Program-made: the position numbers and the translations under genes
Assembly (NCBI RefSeq): GCF_031157525.1
Contig: NZ_JAVIXR010000001.1
Location: forward strand, 372,001 to 436,000
Length of the DNA: 64,000 nt
DNA from: Marinobacter sediminicola
GTDB taxonomy: Bacteria; Pseudomonadota; Gammaproteobacteria; Pseudomonadales; Oleiphilaceae
Reading direction: 5' to 3'
In this document: positions 18,088 through 26,590 of the stretch, one piece after another
Layout: each line of letters starts with the position of its first letter
How positions within the stretch are numbered: the first letter of the stretch is position 1
The notes under the pieces: model-generated
Database searches by the model: none
What the model saw: only the letters and a program-made list of their open reading frames with translations
What the model was told of the DNA's origin: nothing

Positions 18088-21000
18088 GTGAAACATAGAC
18101 TTCTGACGTTGCCTCTTCTGGCTTCGCTTATCGTTGCCTGCAGCGATAGTGACACTCTTGAGCTTACGCCTAAGCTCGCCAACCCTGATCTCGTTTACTC
18201 ATACCCTACGGATGGGCAACGCAATGTTAGCCCGGCCACCGACGTAGTTCTCAGGTTCTCTGAACCCGTCGACTCTGACTCGTTGCAGCGCAGCGCGAGA
18301 TTGCGCTCTGAGGTAGGCGATGTCGATTATGTCATCACAAGCATTGATGATGGGTACAGTGTGCTATTAACGCCTGCTGAGCCTCTGGTGACGGGCACCA
18401 ACTATGAAGTGGTTTTCAATAATCCGGTTCTGGCTCAGGATGGTCGGGAAATACGGAACCTGAATGACAATCTCGCCAATGATGCGCCAGGCATTCAGTT
18501 TATAACCCGCGGAGGCTTCACCGGATTCAAAAATGTTGATTCCGCAGGGCAGGACTTTGCAGTGGCCACTATAAATCCTGCACCGAACACCCTGTTCGAA
18601 CCCTCTGATTTCGCCTCATTTCGTATAGAGCTAACTCATCCTGCGCATCCTGATTGGCAGGTGCTGGGAGGCACCATTGAGCTTCTGGACGCGCAAGGGG
18701 ATAAAGTTCCCGCAAACGTGTTTGTTCAGGATCGTCGTATCACATTAGACCCCTGCATCGCTGAAGGCGCAGATAACTGTGGTTTGCCGGGTGATAATTT
18801 AACGGGCGGCGAACGCTATACACTTTCAGTTAAAGATTTCCCGGCAATAACCGGGGAGCGCCTAACCTATGCCAGTCAGTTCCACGCCAAATCAACCAAG
18901 CCGACCGTTGTCCAGTTTCAGAATGTGACCGATCCGGGTATCACTGAGGGCAATGCAGAACTGGTGTTGTCCAAGCTGAACGGGCAACCGGTCAACGGCG
19001 TTATATTGAACTCGGTTTTGCTGGGTAACACTGACGTATCCGAAAGCAGTGGCGGCCTGTACAGCGAACTTGCGTTCGCGCCAGCATTTGGCGCAGATGA
19101 AGCCTTGCCGATCCGTGTGCCAAGGGGCACGCGCCTTACGGGCAGCTCCGTTGGTGTAAGGGCTAATGGAACCGTGCCTGTTCTGGATGAGCGCACGGGG
19201 CAGACCCAGACCACCGGTGCACTTGTCATAACGATGATCACAGATGCAACGGGTTATCTGATTCCCAATCCATACACAGATGATATACATGCGCCTAGCC
19301 ACGTGCGGCTGTTTATCGATGTCTCCATGAGCACCGAGATGGCGAGCCCAAACGCGGCGTTAACGCAGAACCTGCTGCATGCGGAGCTTGTTGGAATTGC
19401 ACAGGTTGAAGACGGTCTACTCAAGATTGATGTACTCGGTGTACTTGAACCAGCCCTTTTGGGCAGGGAAGTTGCGGACTCCACGATCGCTTTTCAGATT
19501 ACGGGTGATACCTCAGTTGACGCGCAACTGGCGGCGTTTGATGACCGGGAATCTGATCGGGAACCGCCTGGATTGTTGAGTTGGTCTCCCGGCACCCTTG
19601 GAGAGAAAGACTTCGCGCTTGACATGGGCAAACTCCACAGGCCTGGCGACCCCGTGACATTGTTTTTCGATGAGCCGATTCTGGAATCTTCTGTGGCAAC
19701 TGGTGTCATCCTGAAAGCTGGAGCAAGTGAAGTACCGGTCAACTACCGTGTTGATGGCTCATCGGTGAGCCTCAATCCGGAGGGCGGGCTGAAGCACGGT
19801 GTGACCTACTTTGTAGAGCTTAATTCCAACCTGACCGACCTCGCAGGTAACGGGTTCCCCCAGCAGGTTCTCGAGTTTGAATTGCCCGATTTGGGAACGG
19901 GTGTTGCAAAGGTCTCACCACTTCCTCTAACCACCTACCCGGGTTATCCCTGCGTGACAGTGGGTTTGGATCTGGCAAATAACAAGCATGGCCAGTGTGT
20001 AGATGGCGCAATTGACGGGCCTTTGGGAGAAGTGATACCTCTAAGCAGGTTGCCTGCAAATCGCCCGATATCGGTGCTGTTTTCCCAGTCCCTGGATGAA
20101 AGCACGGTGCGGTTAGGGGAGACGTTCAAGGTGGACTCGGTTAACGAGGATGGCACCGCGCGTGTCGAAAACGTGCCCGGTCGACTGGAGTTCAGCAACC
20201 AGCGCATTCGGTTCTTCCCGACCGAGCCATGGCAGAGGGATGCGTTGTATCGATATACATTGGCGTCTAGCCAGGGCGGGGGGTGCGATAACGCAATCTG
20301 TTCCGAGACAGACCAGAACGGACTTGGGCTCCCTCTTCAAACAGACCTGCTTGTCAATTCAGAAGACATTGGCGGCCCGGATCTGGAAATATATTTCCGC
20401 GGTGCACCTCAGACCGACCATGTATTTGTACCACTACGCAGTGTGCCTGTGCGGGATGCGAACTCCAATTACGTCATTGATTGCAACTCCGCATCTGACT
20501 GCCTGGAGCCCTTCGACCATGAACCTTACCCTGCGGGGCAGAGCGCACCAACGGTGTACAAACCCAGTAAAAATGCGACCACAATTTTGTCGGGCGGCCC
20601 TGCGAAGGTCGTGGGGTTGGAGTTACTGCCGGCAAGAATTGGGTGTAAGCCATCGCAAAGCGGGGATTGCCCGGAGAACAAGTTTTTGTATAAAACCTAC
20701 GGGCTGAACATTGATTTGGCAGGGCCGATTGACCCGAGTGTTTTTGGAGACGAAGGAATTGAAGTCAAAGTCTACCCTACGGTAATTGCTACCACCCCGA
20801 TCAGTGTGTTTTTGGAAGTGTTTGGGGAGCAGGTAACAGGGCCGGCCATTGTCAGGATGCGTCACGTTGTGACTGAGGATAATCCGGAAGGCCATATAGT
20901 AGGCATGATTGATCAGGGGGCGGACGGCAGGCTTCGATTCAGAACCACGGCACCAGCCTACCTGGACGCTCCGAATCTCAAGTTGTTTGGGCAAACCGAC

Positions 21001-21258
21001 AGCCTGTTGAAGCATGATATCTACAGCACAGAGTTTGAACTGGAGCTTTCAGGGCCTGTCCGGCTCATCGATGATGGGCGCTTGCTGGTGACACTGGAGA
21101 CCTTGAATGTGGTCAATTTAAAGGCAAACGTGGGGTTTGAAAAAGTGCTCAAGGGCTTGGTAGAGCTATCACTAACCATCCCGGCAGGTGGCGCAAACTT
21201 GAATTTAATATCGCTGCCGGTCAAGCAGATGCCAGAGGGGTTTCAGGTGGCGCCGTAA
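18088..21258 (+). CDS. Large lipoprotein with bacterial Ig-like domains
   Basis: 1056-residue exported lipoprotein. GTG 18088, with an AAGGTGGG sequence about seven bases upstream, gives a type II signal peptide with lipobox LIVAC (Cys18). Upstream in-frame ATGs fall inside the preceding gene and spoil the signal. Repeated Ig-like (SbsA/Big_5) modules are visible through the recurrent pattern of a Pro/Gly-containing opening followed by a strand and FSEPVD- or FDEPIL-type ends (for example near residues 40-70 and 510-550). Several Cys pairs suggest disulfides. The C-terminal 200 residues form a different, barrel- or jelly-roll-like domain. Function unknown; coexpression with the FadL-like barrel suggests a surface partner. 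Confidence 0.75.
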   Translation: MKHRLLTLPLLASLIVACSDSDTLELTPKLANPDLVYSYPTDGQRNVSPATDVVLRFSEPVDSDSLQRSARLRSEVGDVDYVITSIDDGYSVLLTPAEPLVTGTNYEVVFNNPVLAQDGREIRNLNDNLANDAPGIQFITRGGFTGFKNVDSAGQDFAVATINPAPNTLFEPSDFASFRIELTHPAHPDWQVLGGTIELLDAQGDKVPANVFVQDRRITLDPCIAEGADNCGLPGDNLTGGERYTLSVKDFPAITGERLTYASQFHAKSTKPTVVQFQNVTDPGITEGNAELVLSKLNGQPVNGVILNSVLLGNTDVSESSGGLYSELAFAPAFGADEALPIRVPRGTRLTGSSVGVRANGTVPVLDERTGQTQTTGALVITMITDATGYLIPNPYTDDIHAPSHVRLFIDVSMSTEMASPNAALTQNLLHAELVGIAQVEDGLLKIDVLGVLEPALLGREVADSTIAFQITGDTSVDAQLAAFDDRESDREPPGLLSWSPGTLGEKDFALDMGKLHRPGDPVTLFFDEPILESSVATGVILKAGASEVPVNYRVDGSSVSLNPEGGLKHGVTYFVELNSNLTDLAGNGFPQQVLEFELPDLGTGVAKVSPLPLTTYPGYPCVTVGLDLANNKHGQCVDGAIDGPLGEVIPLSRLPANRPISVLFSQSLDESTVRLGETFKVDSVNEDGTARVENVPGRLEFSNQRIRFFPTEPWQRDALYRYTLASSQGGGCDNAICSETDQNGLGLPLQTDLLVNSEDIGGPDLEIYFRGAPQTDHVFVPLRSVPVRDANSNYVIDCNSASDCLEPFDHEPYPAGQSAPTVYKPSKNATTILSGGPAKVVGLELLPARIGCKPSQSGDCPENKFLYKTYGLNIDLAGPIDPSVFGDEGIEVKVYPTVIATTPISVFLEVFGEQVTGPAIVRMRHVVTEDNPEGHIVGMIDQGADGRLRFRTTAPAYLDAPNLKLFGQTDSLLKHDIYSTEFELELSGPVRLIDDGRLLVTLETLNVVNLKANVGFEKVLKGLVELSLTIPAGGANLNLISLPVKQMPEGFQVAP

Positions 21259-21274
21259 AAGGCGCCCCAAAACC

Positions 21275-21311
21275 AAAAAAGTCACTTGGCTTGCGCCTAA
21301 GTGACTTTTTT
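21275..21311. terminator. Bidirectional intrinsic terminator
   Basis: AAAAAAGTCACTT (21275-21287) pairs with AAGTGACTTTTTT (21299-21311) around a loop that may itself pair (GGC/GCC). It has a T-run on both strands, so it can end the lipoprotein transcript from the left and the tRNA-Val transcript from the right. Confidence 0.88.
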
Positions 21312-21330
21312 CATGTCTGCTTGCAGGAAT

Positions 21331-21407
<77 letters not shown>

Positions 21408-21426
21408 ATGTTCTGCAACGGGGCGA

Positions 21427-21455
21427 AATATACTGATTCTAAGCTTTGTGGTCAA
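21427..21455 (-). promoter_or_regulatory. Sigma-70 promoter of tRNA-Val
   Basis: On the minus strand: TTGACC (21455-21450), 17-base spacer, TATATT (21432-21427), then a GC-rich discriminator (TCGCCCCG). 5/6 match at -35 and -10 with ideal spacing, 20 bases upstream of the tRNA. Confidence 0.75.
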
Positions 21456-21574
21456 CCTCTTTAGGAAAGATGGCCGATTCGTTGTGCAGGTAGGATGTGG
21501 GGCGATAGGTTTGGGAGGTAATCAGAGGTGTAAAATAAGCCGACGGGATCAGGCGACCCCATCGGCTAAAGGTA

Positions 21575-22408
21575 TCAAGAAGTAGCTGTGAACTTGCTCA
21601 GGCGCCTTCTGAATACTAGTCCACCAAGTGCCAAACTCAACAGACCAAGAGTGCCAGGCTCAGGAACATCTTGAGTCGGCAGGCATGCGGGATCAGTCGG
21701 GTTCAGGTCACAGAAATCTAGCGTTTCCTGCAACTTCTTGTTGGCGAAATCAGTAACAAAAGCCGTCACAACGCTGGCGTCGTTAGTGTTAAACAGATTC
21801 AGGTCGAATACGGTACCACCATGACCAGTTATCAAGCTGCTGTACGAGTTGATGGTGCTCGTTCCTCTCAAAACGCCATTATAAAGCGCGTTGTTGTCGG
21901 TGAGGATGCTGTCGAGAACAGAGCTATCTACGTTCGCGCCGCCGACAGTTCCATAAAATGAGGAATTGTTCGGGTTGTTCGGCTCATCTGTCAAAATGAT
22001 GATGTTTTTTACGGCATTAGAACGGAAGGAAAAGAGGTCTGATTGACCGTCGAGCGCGTTTAAAGCGAAGGCTGTCGCCAGATAGCCAGGCTCAGTGCCT
22101 CCGTTGGTACGCAATCCATTTGCTGCGGTTGAAAAGTCGCCAGCGTTTGCGAAGTCGGTCAGCATGCGTGGCGACACGCCGCGGTCACCATAACCTACCA
22201 AACCATACTGGGCATCAACCTGGCCTGTTCCGGTCAGGATACTGGCAAACAATCCAATGTTATTTCTAAGGTTGGTTTGAACATTTCCCATAGACCCCGA
22301 CTCGTCCACAACGAATACGATGTCACTGAGGATGGGCGCAGCATGAACAGGCGTTGCGACAATTGCGGCTCCGAAGACTAGTCCGGACAGTAATTTTTTT
22401 AGTTTCAT
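21575..22408 (-). CDS. von Willebrand factor A protein with PEP-CTERM sorting tail
   Basis: 277-residue exported protein. ATG 22408 is preferred over 22417 because the GGAAGAG would directly abut the latter. Visible parts: signal peptide (about 1-23, ending TPVHA), a vWA domain with the metal-binding MIDAS motif DESGSMG (about residues 35-41), a Cys-containing stretch, and a C-terminal PEP-CTERM signal: VPEPGTLGLLSLALGGLVF followed by RRR. Such tails direct recognition by exosortase and delivery to the cell surface or EPS matrix. This is the only PEP-CTERM protein in the window. A sigma-54-like promoter lies upstream. Confidence 0.9.
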   Translation of the reverse strand: MKLKKLLSGLVFGAAIVATPVHAAPILSDIVFVVDESGSMGNVQTNLRNNIGLFASILTGTGQVDAQYGLVGYGDRGVSPRMLTDFANAGDFSTAANGLRTNGGTEPGYLATAFALNALDGQSDLFSFRSNAVKNIIILTDEPNNPNNSSFYGTVGGANVDSSVLDSILTDNNALYNGVLRGTSTINSYSSLITGHGGTVFDLNLFNTNDASVVTAFVTDFANKKLQETLDFCDLNPTDPACLPTQDVPEPGTLGLLSLALGGLVFRRRLSKFTATS

Positions 22409-22510
22409 GATCGTCATCTCTTCCAGATTGAGTGCATAGCAGGCTTCCGGCCGTACATCATGAGATCGGGAAAGCTTGCGTTTGGCTGGATCTCAGCTCA
22501 ATCAGAACCT

Positions 22511-22526
22511 TGCATGTTTTGTGCCT
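22511..22526 (-). promoter_or_regulatory. Sigma-54-like (-24/-12) promoter of the PEP-CTERM gene
   Basis: Minus-strand AGGCACAAAACATGCA: GGCAC at -24 and TGCA at -12 with the required ten bases between GG and GC. Compared with TGGCACG-N4-TTGCA it differs at three positions (T to A before GG, G to A after CAC, TTGC to ATGC). It predicts a leader of about 90 bases. Sigma-54-dependent control of PEP-CTERM genes by a PrsK/PrsR-type system is known in some organisms; no such regulator is in this window. Confidence 0.5.
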
Positions 22527-22647
22527 ACTTTATTGGCTGTCTATAAAGGGTAATAAAAACAGCAAGTTGGCGTGCTTTCGGGTATCGTTAGGAGATGATT
22601 TCGACGAAAAGTGTATGATTTCCTGACGTTGCTTAGACTATGACGGA

Positions 22648-23598
22648 TCAGTAGGTTTTACCCTTTCTAAGTGATGCCCTAAGCGCTTTGCTCAAAGCAC
22701 TCCACCGGTTAACAATCAGCGCCGCGAAGATTAATCCGCAACCGGCGAGTTGCATCGGCGCCATGGTTTCGCCAAACCAGCCAGCCGCAAACAGCGACAC
22801 CCATACAGGCTCCAATACCAGAATAACGGCACCATGACTGTGAGTAGACAGGCTTTGGGCATAGGTTTGTACAAGGAAGCGCCCGGCTGTTCCTACAATT
22901 GCGCTGGCGAGCACCCACCAGATCAGAAGAGGGGGTGGGTCACTAAAGGTTGGCCGCCAAGGCTCCATCAGCACCGATTCAAGCAGAGTTAGTGCTCCGA
23001 CGGTTAGCAGTGCGATGGCTGTTAAAGGCAGGGCTGGGATGCGATGCTTTTCGACCGACTCGCCCTTGCGGTTTATAGTCGAGCGCTGATTCGCCGCCCG
23101 GGTGTTGAGAGTGAAATACAGAGCGAAAATCGTTGCGGCCACTACAAAGAAAATCTGGCCGGGCTCCGGCTTAAATCCGTTTTGAAGGGACAGCAGAGCG
23201 AGCCCCGCGATGGCTACAGGAATGGCCAGCCAGGTACTCGCGGGCTGAACCTCTTTGAAAACCAGCCGCGCAATAATGGGTACGATCACAACGCCAAGGC
23301 TCGTTAAAAAGGCCCCTTCACCCATGCTGGTACCGTGAAACAGGCCCATGACCCAAAAGCTCATGGCGATGCCAAACACAAGGCCGACGCCAATTGCACG
23401 TTTGAGTTGGTCGGCGCTGAGGTGGGCGAGGGCACGCCATGCGAAGAGAGACAGAAAGCCACCGGCAACCAGAAAGCGCAGTGCCATAAACAGCAGTGGC
23501 GGCATGAGGAGAATGGCTTCTTTGGAAAAAATCCAGCTTACGGCGGCAAGCAGGGTGACGGCTACGAGGAGCAAATCAGATTTGTGCGAGTCGGACAT
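22648..23598 (-). CDS. EamA/DMT-family transporter
   Basis: Inner-membrane permease of the drug/metabolite transporter superfamily, 316 residues from ATG 23598, with about ten hydrophobic helices arranged as two EamA repeats (about 10-145 and 180-310). A TTG 45 bases upstream is also in frame but adds a polar stretch before the first helix. Substrate unknown. Same strand as the lipase gene but 118 bases downstream, so it may have its own promoter. Confidence 0.85.
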   Translation of the reverse strand: MSDSHKSDLLLVAVTLLAAVSWIFSKEAILLMPPLLFMALRFLVAGGFLSLFAWRALAHLSADQLKRAIGVGLVFGIAMSFWVMGLFHGTSMGEGAFLTSLGVVIVPIIARLVFKEVQPASTWLAIPVAIAGLALLSLQNGFKPEPGQIFFVVAATIFALYFTLNTRAANQRSTINRKGESVEKHRIPALPLTAIALLTVGALTLLESVLMEPWRPTFSDPPPLLIWWVLASAIVGTAGRFLVQTYAQSLSTHSHGAVILVLEPVWVSLFAAGWFGETMAPMQLAGCGLIFAALIVNRWSALSKALRASLRKGKTY

Positions 23599-23716
23599 GG
23601 TGTAGGGAAGCACCAGAGTTTTGGAAGTGGTATTGCCCCACAATGTATAGTTTGCGAAGTAAAAAGGAAAGCGGGCTCGTCCTTGAACCCTGTGGACTAT
23701 TTAGAGTCGGTGGCTG

Positions 23717-24805
23717 TTAATTGTTAAGTGTCGTGTAAACAAGTGCAGACATATCGATCTGATCCGAGCCTGGCACTTCTATATATTGGTCTTTGGATCC
23801 CCACAGTTTCCACCAGGGGCGCTTACCATAAGTTCTGCTGGCAAAATCAACCTGTAAGCCGTTTAGAGTAGTGTTGTTCACAACCGGTACCGAGATGTTT
23901 CCGGTTTCAGAACCCAGTACGCCGCTATGGCTCACTCCCTCATTCATAAGCACCGGGTAGTGGTTGTAATAGAGGCCGGAAGGGCCATTCTGGGAGCTTA
24001 CTTTGCCTGCGAGGCTGAGATTACCAGAGCAGGAATCGATACCCTGCGCAGAGGTGGCGCCGCACGCTGAATGGGTTGGGACAACCCCATCGTCGGTGCC
24101 TGAAATAAATGGTTTGGTGATGCCGCCGTAGGATGAGCCGCCTGCGACGAACCTGAGCCTTGGGATAGAGTTGGGGCTCAGCGCAAGATTTCTTGCGGTG
24201 TTGGTCTGCAGATCATTGACTACACCGAGTTTGCCAGGCTCTGGATCTATTCCCGTGAACGCCTGAACCGCGGCGCGCAAAGGCCAGTTATACCAGGTGG
24301 GGTTATACGCGAGATTTACGGCCAGGTTAGCTAACTCGGTACCACCCCCTGCGCCAGAGTAATCTATGGAGGCCAGGATCTTCAGCGGAGGCAAACCTTC
24401 GTTCTGTAGCCAGCGTGCCTGGTTCTCCAGTAAATAACGTGTAACCAGGTCGCCGGTTGAGTGCGACACGATTATGCAAAAATTGTCGCACAAACCCTGC
24501 TGGCTGATTTCGCGCATTTGTTCGTAGGCTCTTTGCGCAATGCTGCCTTCTACACGGCCATCGCTGGGCCAGTCAATGCGCGCTTCAGACCGTGACAGCC
24601 AAAATGTTCGCCAGTAATCCTCTCCCGCGTCTCTGATCGCCTGTAGATCGGCGGGAGGAGTCGCGAGATCTTCCATCTGGAATCCGTGGACCAGTATAAC
24701 GTTGTGCCCGGCGATTTGGGCCTGGGCAGTTCCGGCCATCATGCTGCTGGTGAGAGCCGCAGCAAGCGCAATTTTACAGGCATTTCGGTTCTTTTTTATT
24801 GTCAT
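23717..24805 (-). CDS. Secreted alpha/beta-hydrolase (triacylglycerol lipase/esterase type)
   Basis: 362-residue exported hydrolase. Signal peptide about 1-29 (ends GTAQA), then the oxyanion block NVILVHGFQ and the nucleophile elbow IIVSHSTGDLVTRYL with Ser116. The elbow reads S-H-S-T-G instead of the usual G-x-S-x-G. Candidate acid and base are the Asp-Asp of GTDDGVVPTH and the His of EGVSHSG. Four to six cysteines suggest disulfides. GGAG is present just upstream of the ATG. It lies 35 bases after an Ig-like membrane-anchored protein gene, probably in one operon. Substrate is inferred only from fold. Confidence 0.82.
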   Translation of the reverse strand: MTIKKNRNACKIALAAALTSSMMAGTAQAQIAGHNVILVHGFQMEDLATPPADLQAIRDAGEDYWRTFWLSRSEARIDWPSDGRVEGSIAQRAYEQMREISQQGLCDNFCIIVSHSTGDLVTRYLLENQARWLQNEGLPPLKILASIDYSGAGGGTELANLAVNLAYNPTWYNWPLRAAVQAFTGIDPEPGKLGVVNDLQTNTARNLALSPNSIPRLRFVAGGSSYGGITKPFISGTDDGVVPTHSACGATSAQGIDSCSGNLSLAGKVSSQNGPSGLYYNHYPVLMNEGVSHSGVLGSETGNISVPVVNNTTLNGLQVDFASRTYGKRPWWKLWGSKDQYIEVPGSDQIDMSALVYTTLNN

Positions 24806-24840
24806 GATTGCTCCGTTTGCTTGGTTATTATTTTGCTAAC

Positions 24841-25932
24841 TCAGAACTTGTCAGCCAACTGTTTCAGTAAAGCTGCACGCTGTTCTGATTCGGGATTTAC
24901 CGCTGGAGTGTCACGAAGATCATCAAGACTCGGCGGCTCAAAGTCATATCCTTCATCGGGACCGTAGGCGTAGTGAGTGCGGTCACCAGGTTTTGCTGGC
25001 AGTTGCCTTATCTGCAAGTTGCGCAGTTGGAGTTTTCCATTGAGTGGTTTGTTGGCAAGCACAGTGCCGTGAGCTTTTAGTGAAATGGTGTCTGAAGTGC
25101 GGTCAAGCCGTCTCTCGGCTTGAAGCTGGGCGACAGGCTGCTGGCCGTTATAGAGCTGGGCAGACAATGCAAAGAAACCGGGATCCTGCGGCGAAAAGGT
25201 AACCGGAATTACAAGGTTGTTGTTACTCAGATAAGAATCCTCAAGCCCTTCAAAGTCTCCTAAGTAAGGCTCAATAGTAAGACTGGAGACGTGCCGAACA
25301 GGTTTGCCATCCACCGTCGCCTCTACGAGGAGCCGGTAGTCTCCAGGCTCTTGGTCGGAGCTCAAGCTGCCTTGGTAGTACCCGGTTTGGTCATCCTGCT
25401 CCAGAGTTGTGCTGCCTGCAGAATCTCTGGAGTCTGTGTGTTCGAGGCTTGCATCAAGCGAGTAACCCATTACTTGTGGCCCCTGCAGCGATGCGACAAC
25501 AAGTATGTCCTCGCCTCGAGTAAAACGGAACTTGTCGAGCGTCACAGTAAACTGGCCGCTATTTTCAAGCGGCAGCACCACGGGTTCGTAATGGTTGCCA
25601 CGATAACCTTTTGCCTGGGCTTCGGTTAAGGGCACCGACCAAGGTGGATAACGAACAGACTGAGCATATTCATCTGATACTTTTGCCAACATAAACTCGA
25701 CAGGATTGCTTGAGGGTGGCTTTTTCTGAGAGGCGGCCAGCGGTGCTAAAGCAGACTTGGCGGTTACAGAGCCCGGGGTTTCGTGTTTGCCTTTGTTTTC
25801 TTGAGTCTTTGAGTCCCAGCTAAAAGCAAAGCGGTTTTCCTCCGACAATAGATACCCGGCGCCTATCACTGTGGAGGCAACAGCTAATAAACTTATTGTG
25901 AGTGCCTTCGGGAGCATCCATTTGACCTTCAT
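24841..25932 (-). CDS. Membrane-anchored Ig-like extracytoplasmic protein upstream of the lipase gene
   Basis: 363 residues with a basic start and one hydrophobic segment (about 10-29), then a Lys/Ser/Pro-rich linker and beta-rich domains (about 95-330) with Ig-like strand spacing. It resembles DUF4785 or choice-of-anchor type proteins; I am not certain of the family. I looked for the lipase-chaperone (Lif) signature and did not find it, so it is not an obvious foldase. Cotranscription with the lipase suggests a partner role. Divergent from the XRE regulator. Confidence 0.6.
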   Translation of the reverse strand: MKVKWMLPKALTISLLAVASTVIGAGYLLSEENRFAFSWDSKTQENKGKHETPGSVTAKSALAPLAASQKKPPSSNPVEFMLAKVSDEYAQSVRYPPWSVPLTEAQAKGYRGNHYEPVVLPLENSGQFTVTLDKFRFTRGEDILVVASLQGPQVMGYSLDASLEHTDSRDSAGSTTLEQDDQTGYYQGSLSSDQEPGDYRLLVEATVDGKPVRHVSSLTIEPYLGDFEGLEDSYLSNNNLVIPVTFSPQDPGFFALSAQLYNGQQPVAQLQAERRLDRTSDTISLKAHGTVLANKPLNGKLQLRNLQIRQLPAKPGDRTHYAYGPDEGYDFEPPSLDDLRDTPAVNPESEQRAALLKQLADKF

Positions 25933-26139
25933 GGTTGTTGTGGTGTCCGACAGGTGTAGTGCCGGTTAGTCCGTACTGGCTAAAATATAGTCAAGAAGTG
26001 CCGGTTCGCCGAGAATTCATGTGACATGCTCCACAAAAGCGTCAAAACCACCGGGACTCATTAATTTCCTATAAAGTTGTATGTAGGTTACATTTCCTTA
26101 TTAACTTATTTTCCGAACAAACGTGCAGAGGCGAATACC

Positions 26140-26556
26140 ATGCGTTACCTGCAGACATTCAACAGTCGGTTGCGTCAGTTGCGTGAGGCAGAGCGTTTGT
26201 CTTCCCGGGATGTGGCCGAGATCTGCGGCGTTGAAGAAGCGCAAGTTTTAAGTTGGGAGGCGTCAGACGCAAGGCAACGCACCTACCCCGACGTATCAGC
26301 GTTACTGGATTTCTGTATAAAAACCGAAACGCCCCTGGAGAACATGCTGGATCTCACTGAGCCGGGCGGAGGCGGGCAGCTTGAATTGCCGGGGTTGGCT
26401 TTCAGCCACAGCGATGATCTCTCAACAGCATTGAAAGAACTGGAGCGGGAATTAGACCGGGTTCAGATATCTGAGGAAGAGGGTGAACTGCTGCGCCGCT
26501 TCCGCAAAACAAGTGCAGAGAACCGGCGCATGATATTGCAGATTCTGGGCGCCTGA
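26140..26556 (+). CDS. XRE-family helix-turn-helix regulator
   Basis: 138-residue protein with an N-terminal Cro/CI-type HTH (about 7-62: LRQLREAERLSSRDVAEICG, then VEEAQVLSWEA) and an acidic C-terminal region ending in LLRRFRKTSAENRRMILQIL, similar to the C-terminal helix of small regulators of this group. ATG 26140, preceded by AGAGG, was chosen over an upstream ATG (26077) that would add 21 non-conserved residues. Target unknown; it faces galU tail-to-tail and is divergent from the Ig-like/lipase operon. Confidence 0.82.
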   Translation: MRYLQTFNSRLRQLREAERLSSRDVAEICGVEEAQVLSWEASDARQRTYPDVSALLDFCIKTETPLENMLDLTEPGGGGQLELPGLAFSHSDDLSTALKELERELDRVQISEEEGELLRRFRKTSAENRRMILQILGA

Positions 26557-26562
26557 GCGCCC
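26547..26562. other. GC-rich stem-loop at the end of the XRE gene
   Basis: GGGCGC (26547-26552), loop CTGA, GCGCCC (26557-26562): six perfect GC pairs overlapping the stop codon, in the 34-base gap before the convergent galU stop. No T-run on either strand; possibly a weak transcription barrier. Confidence 0.35.
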
Positions 26563-26590
26563 TGGAATAACGTGTGGGTTCCGATCCCCA

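Noticed and set aside
24841..25932. Possible lipase-specific foldase upstream of the lipase
   Set aside because: It has a membrane anchor and suitable position, but the foldase signature (RxxFDY-type) is absent and the domains look Ig-like.
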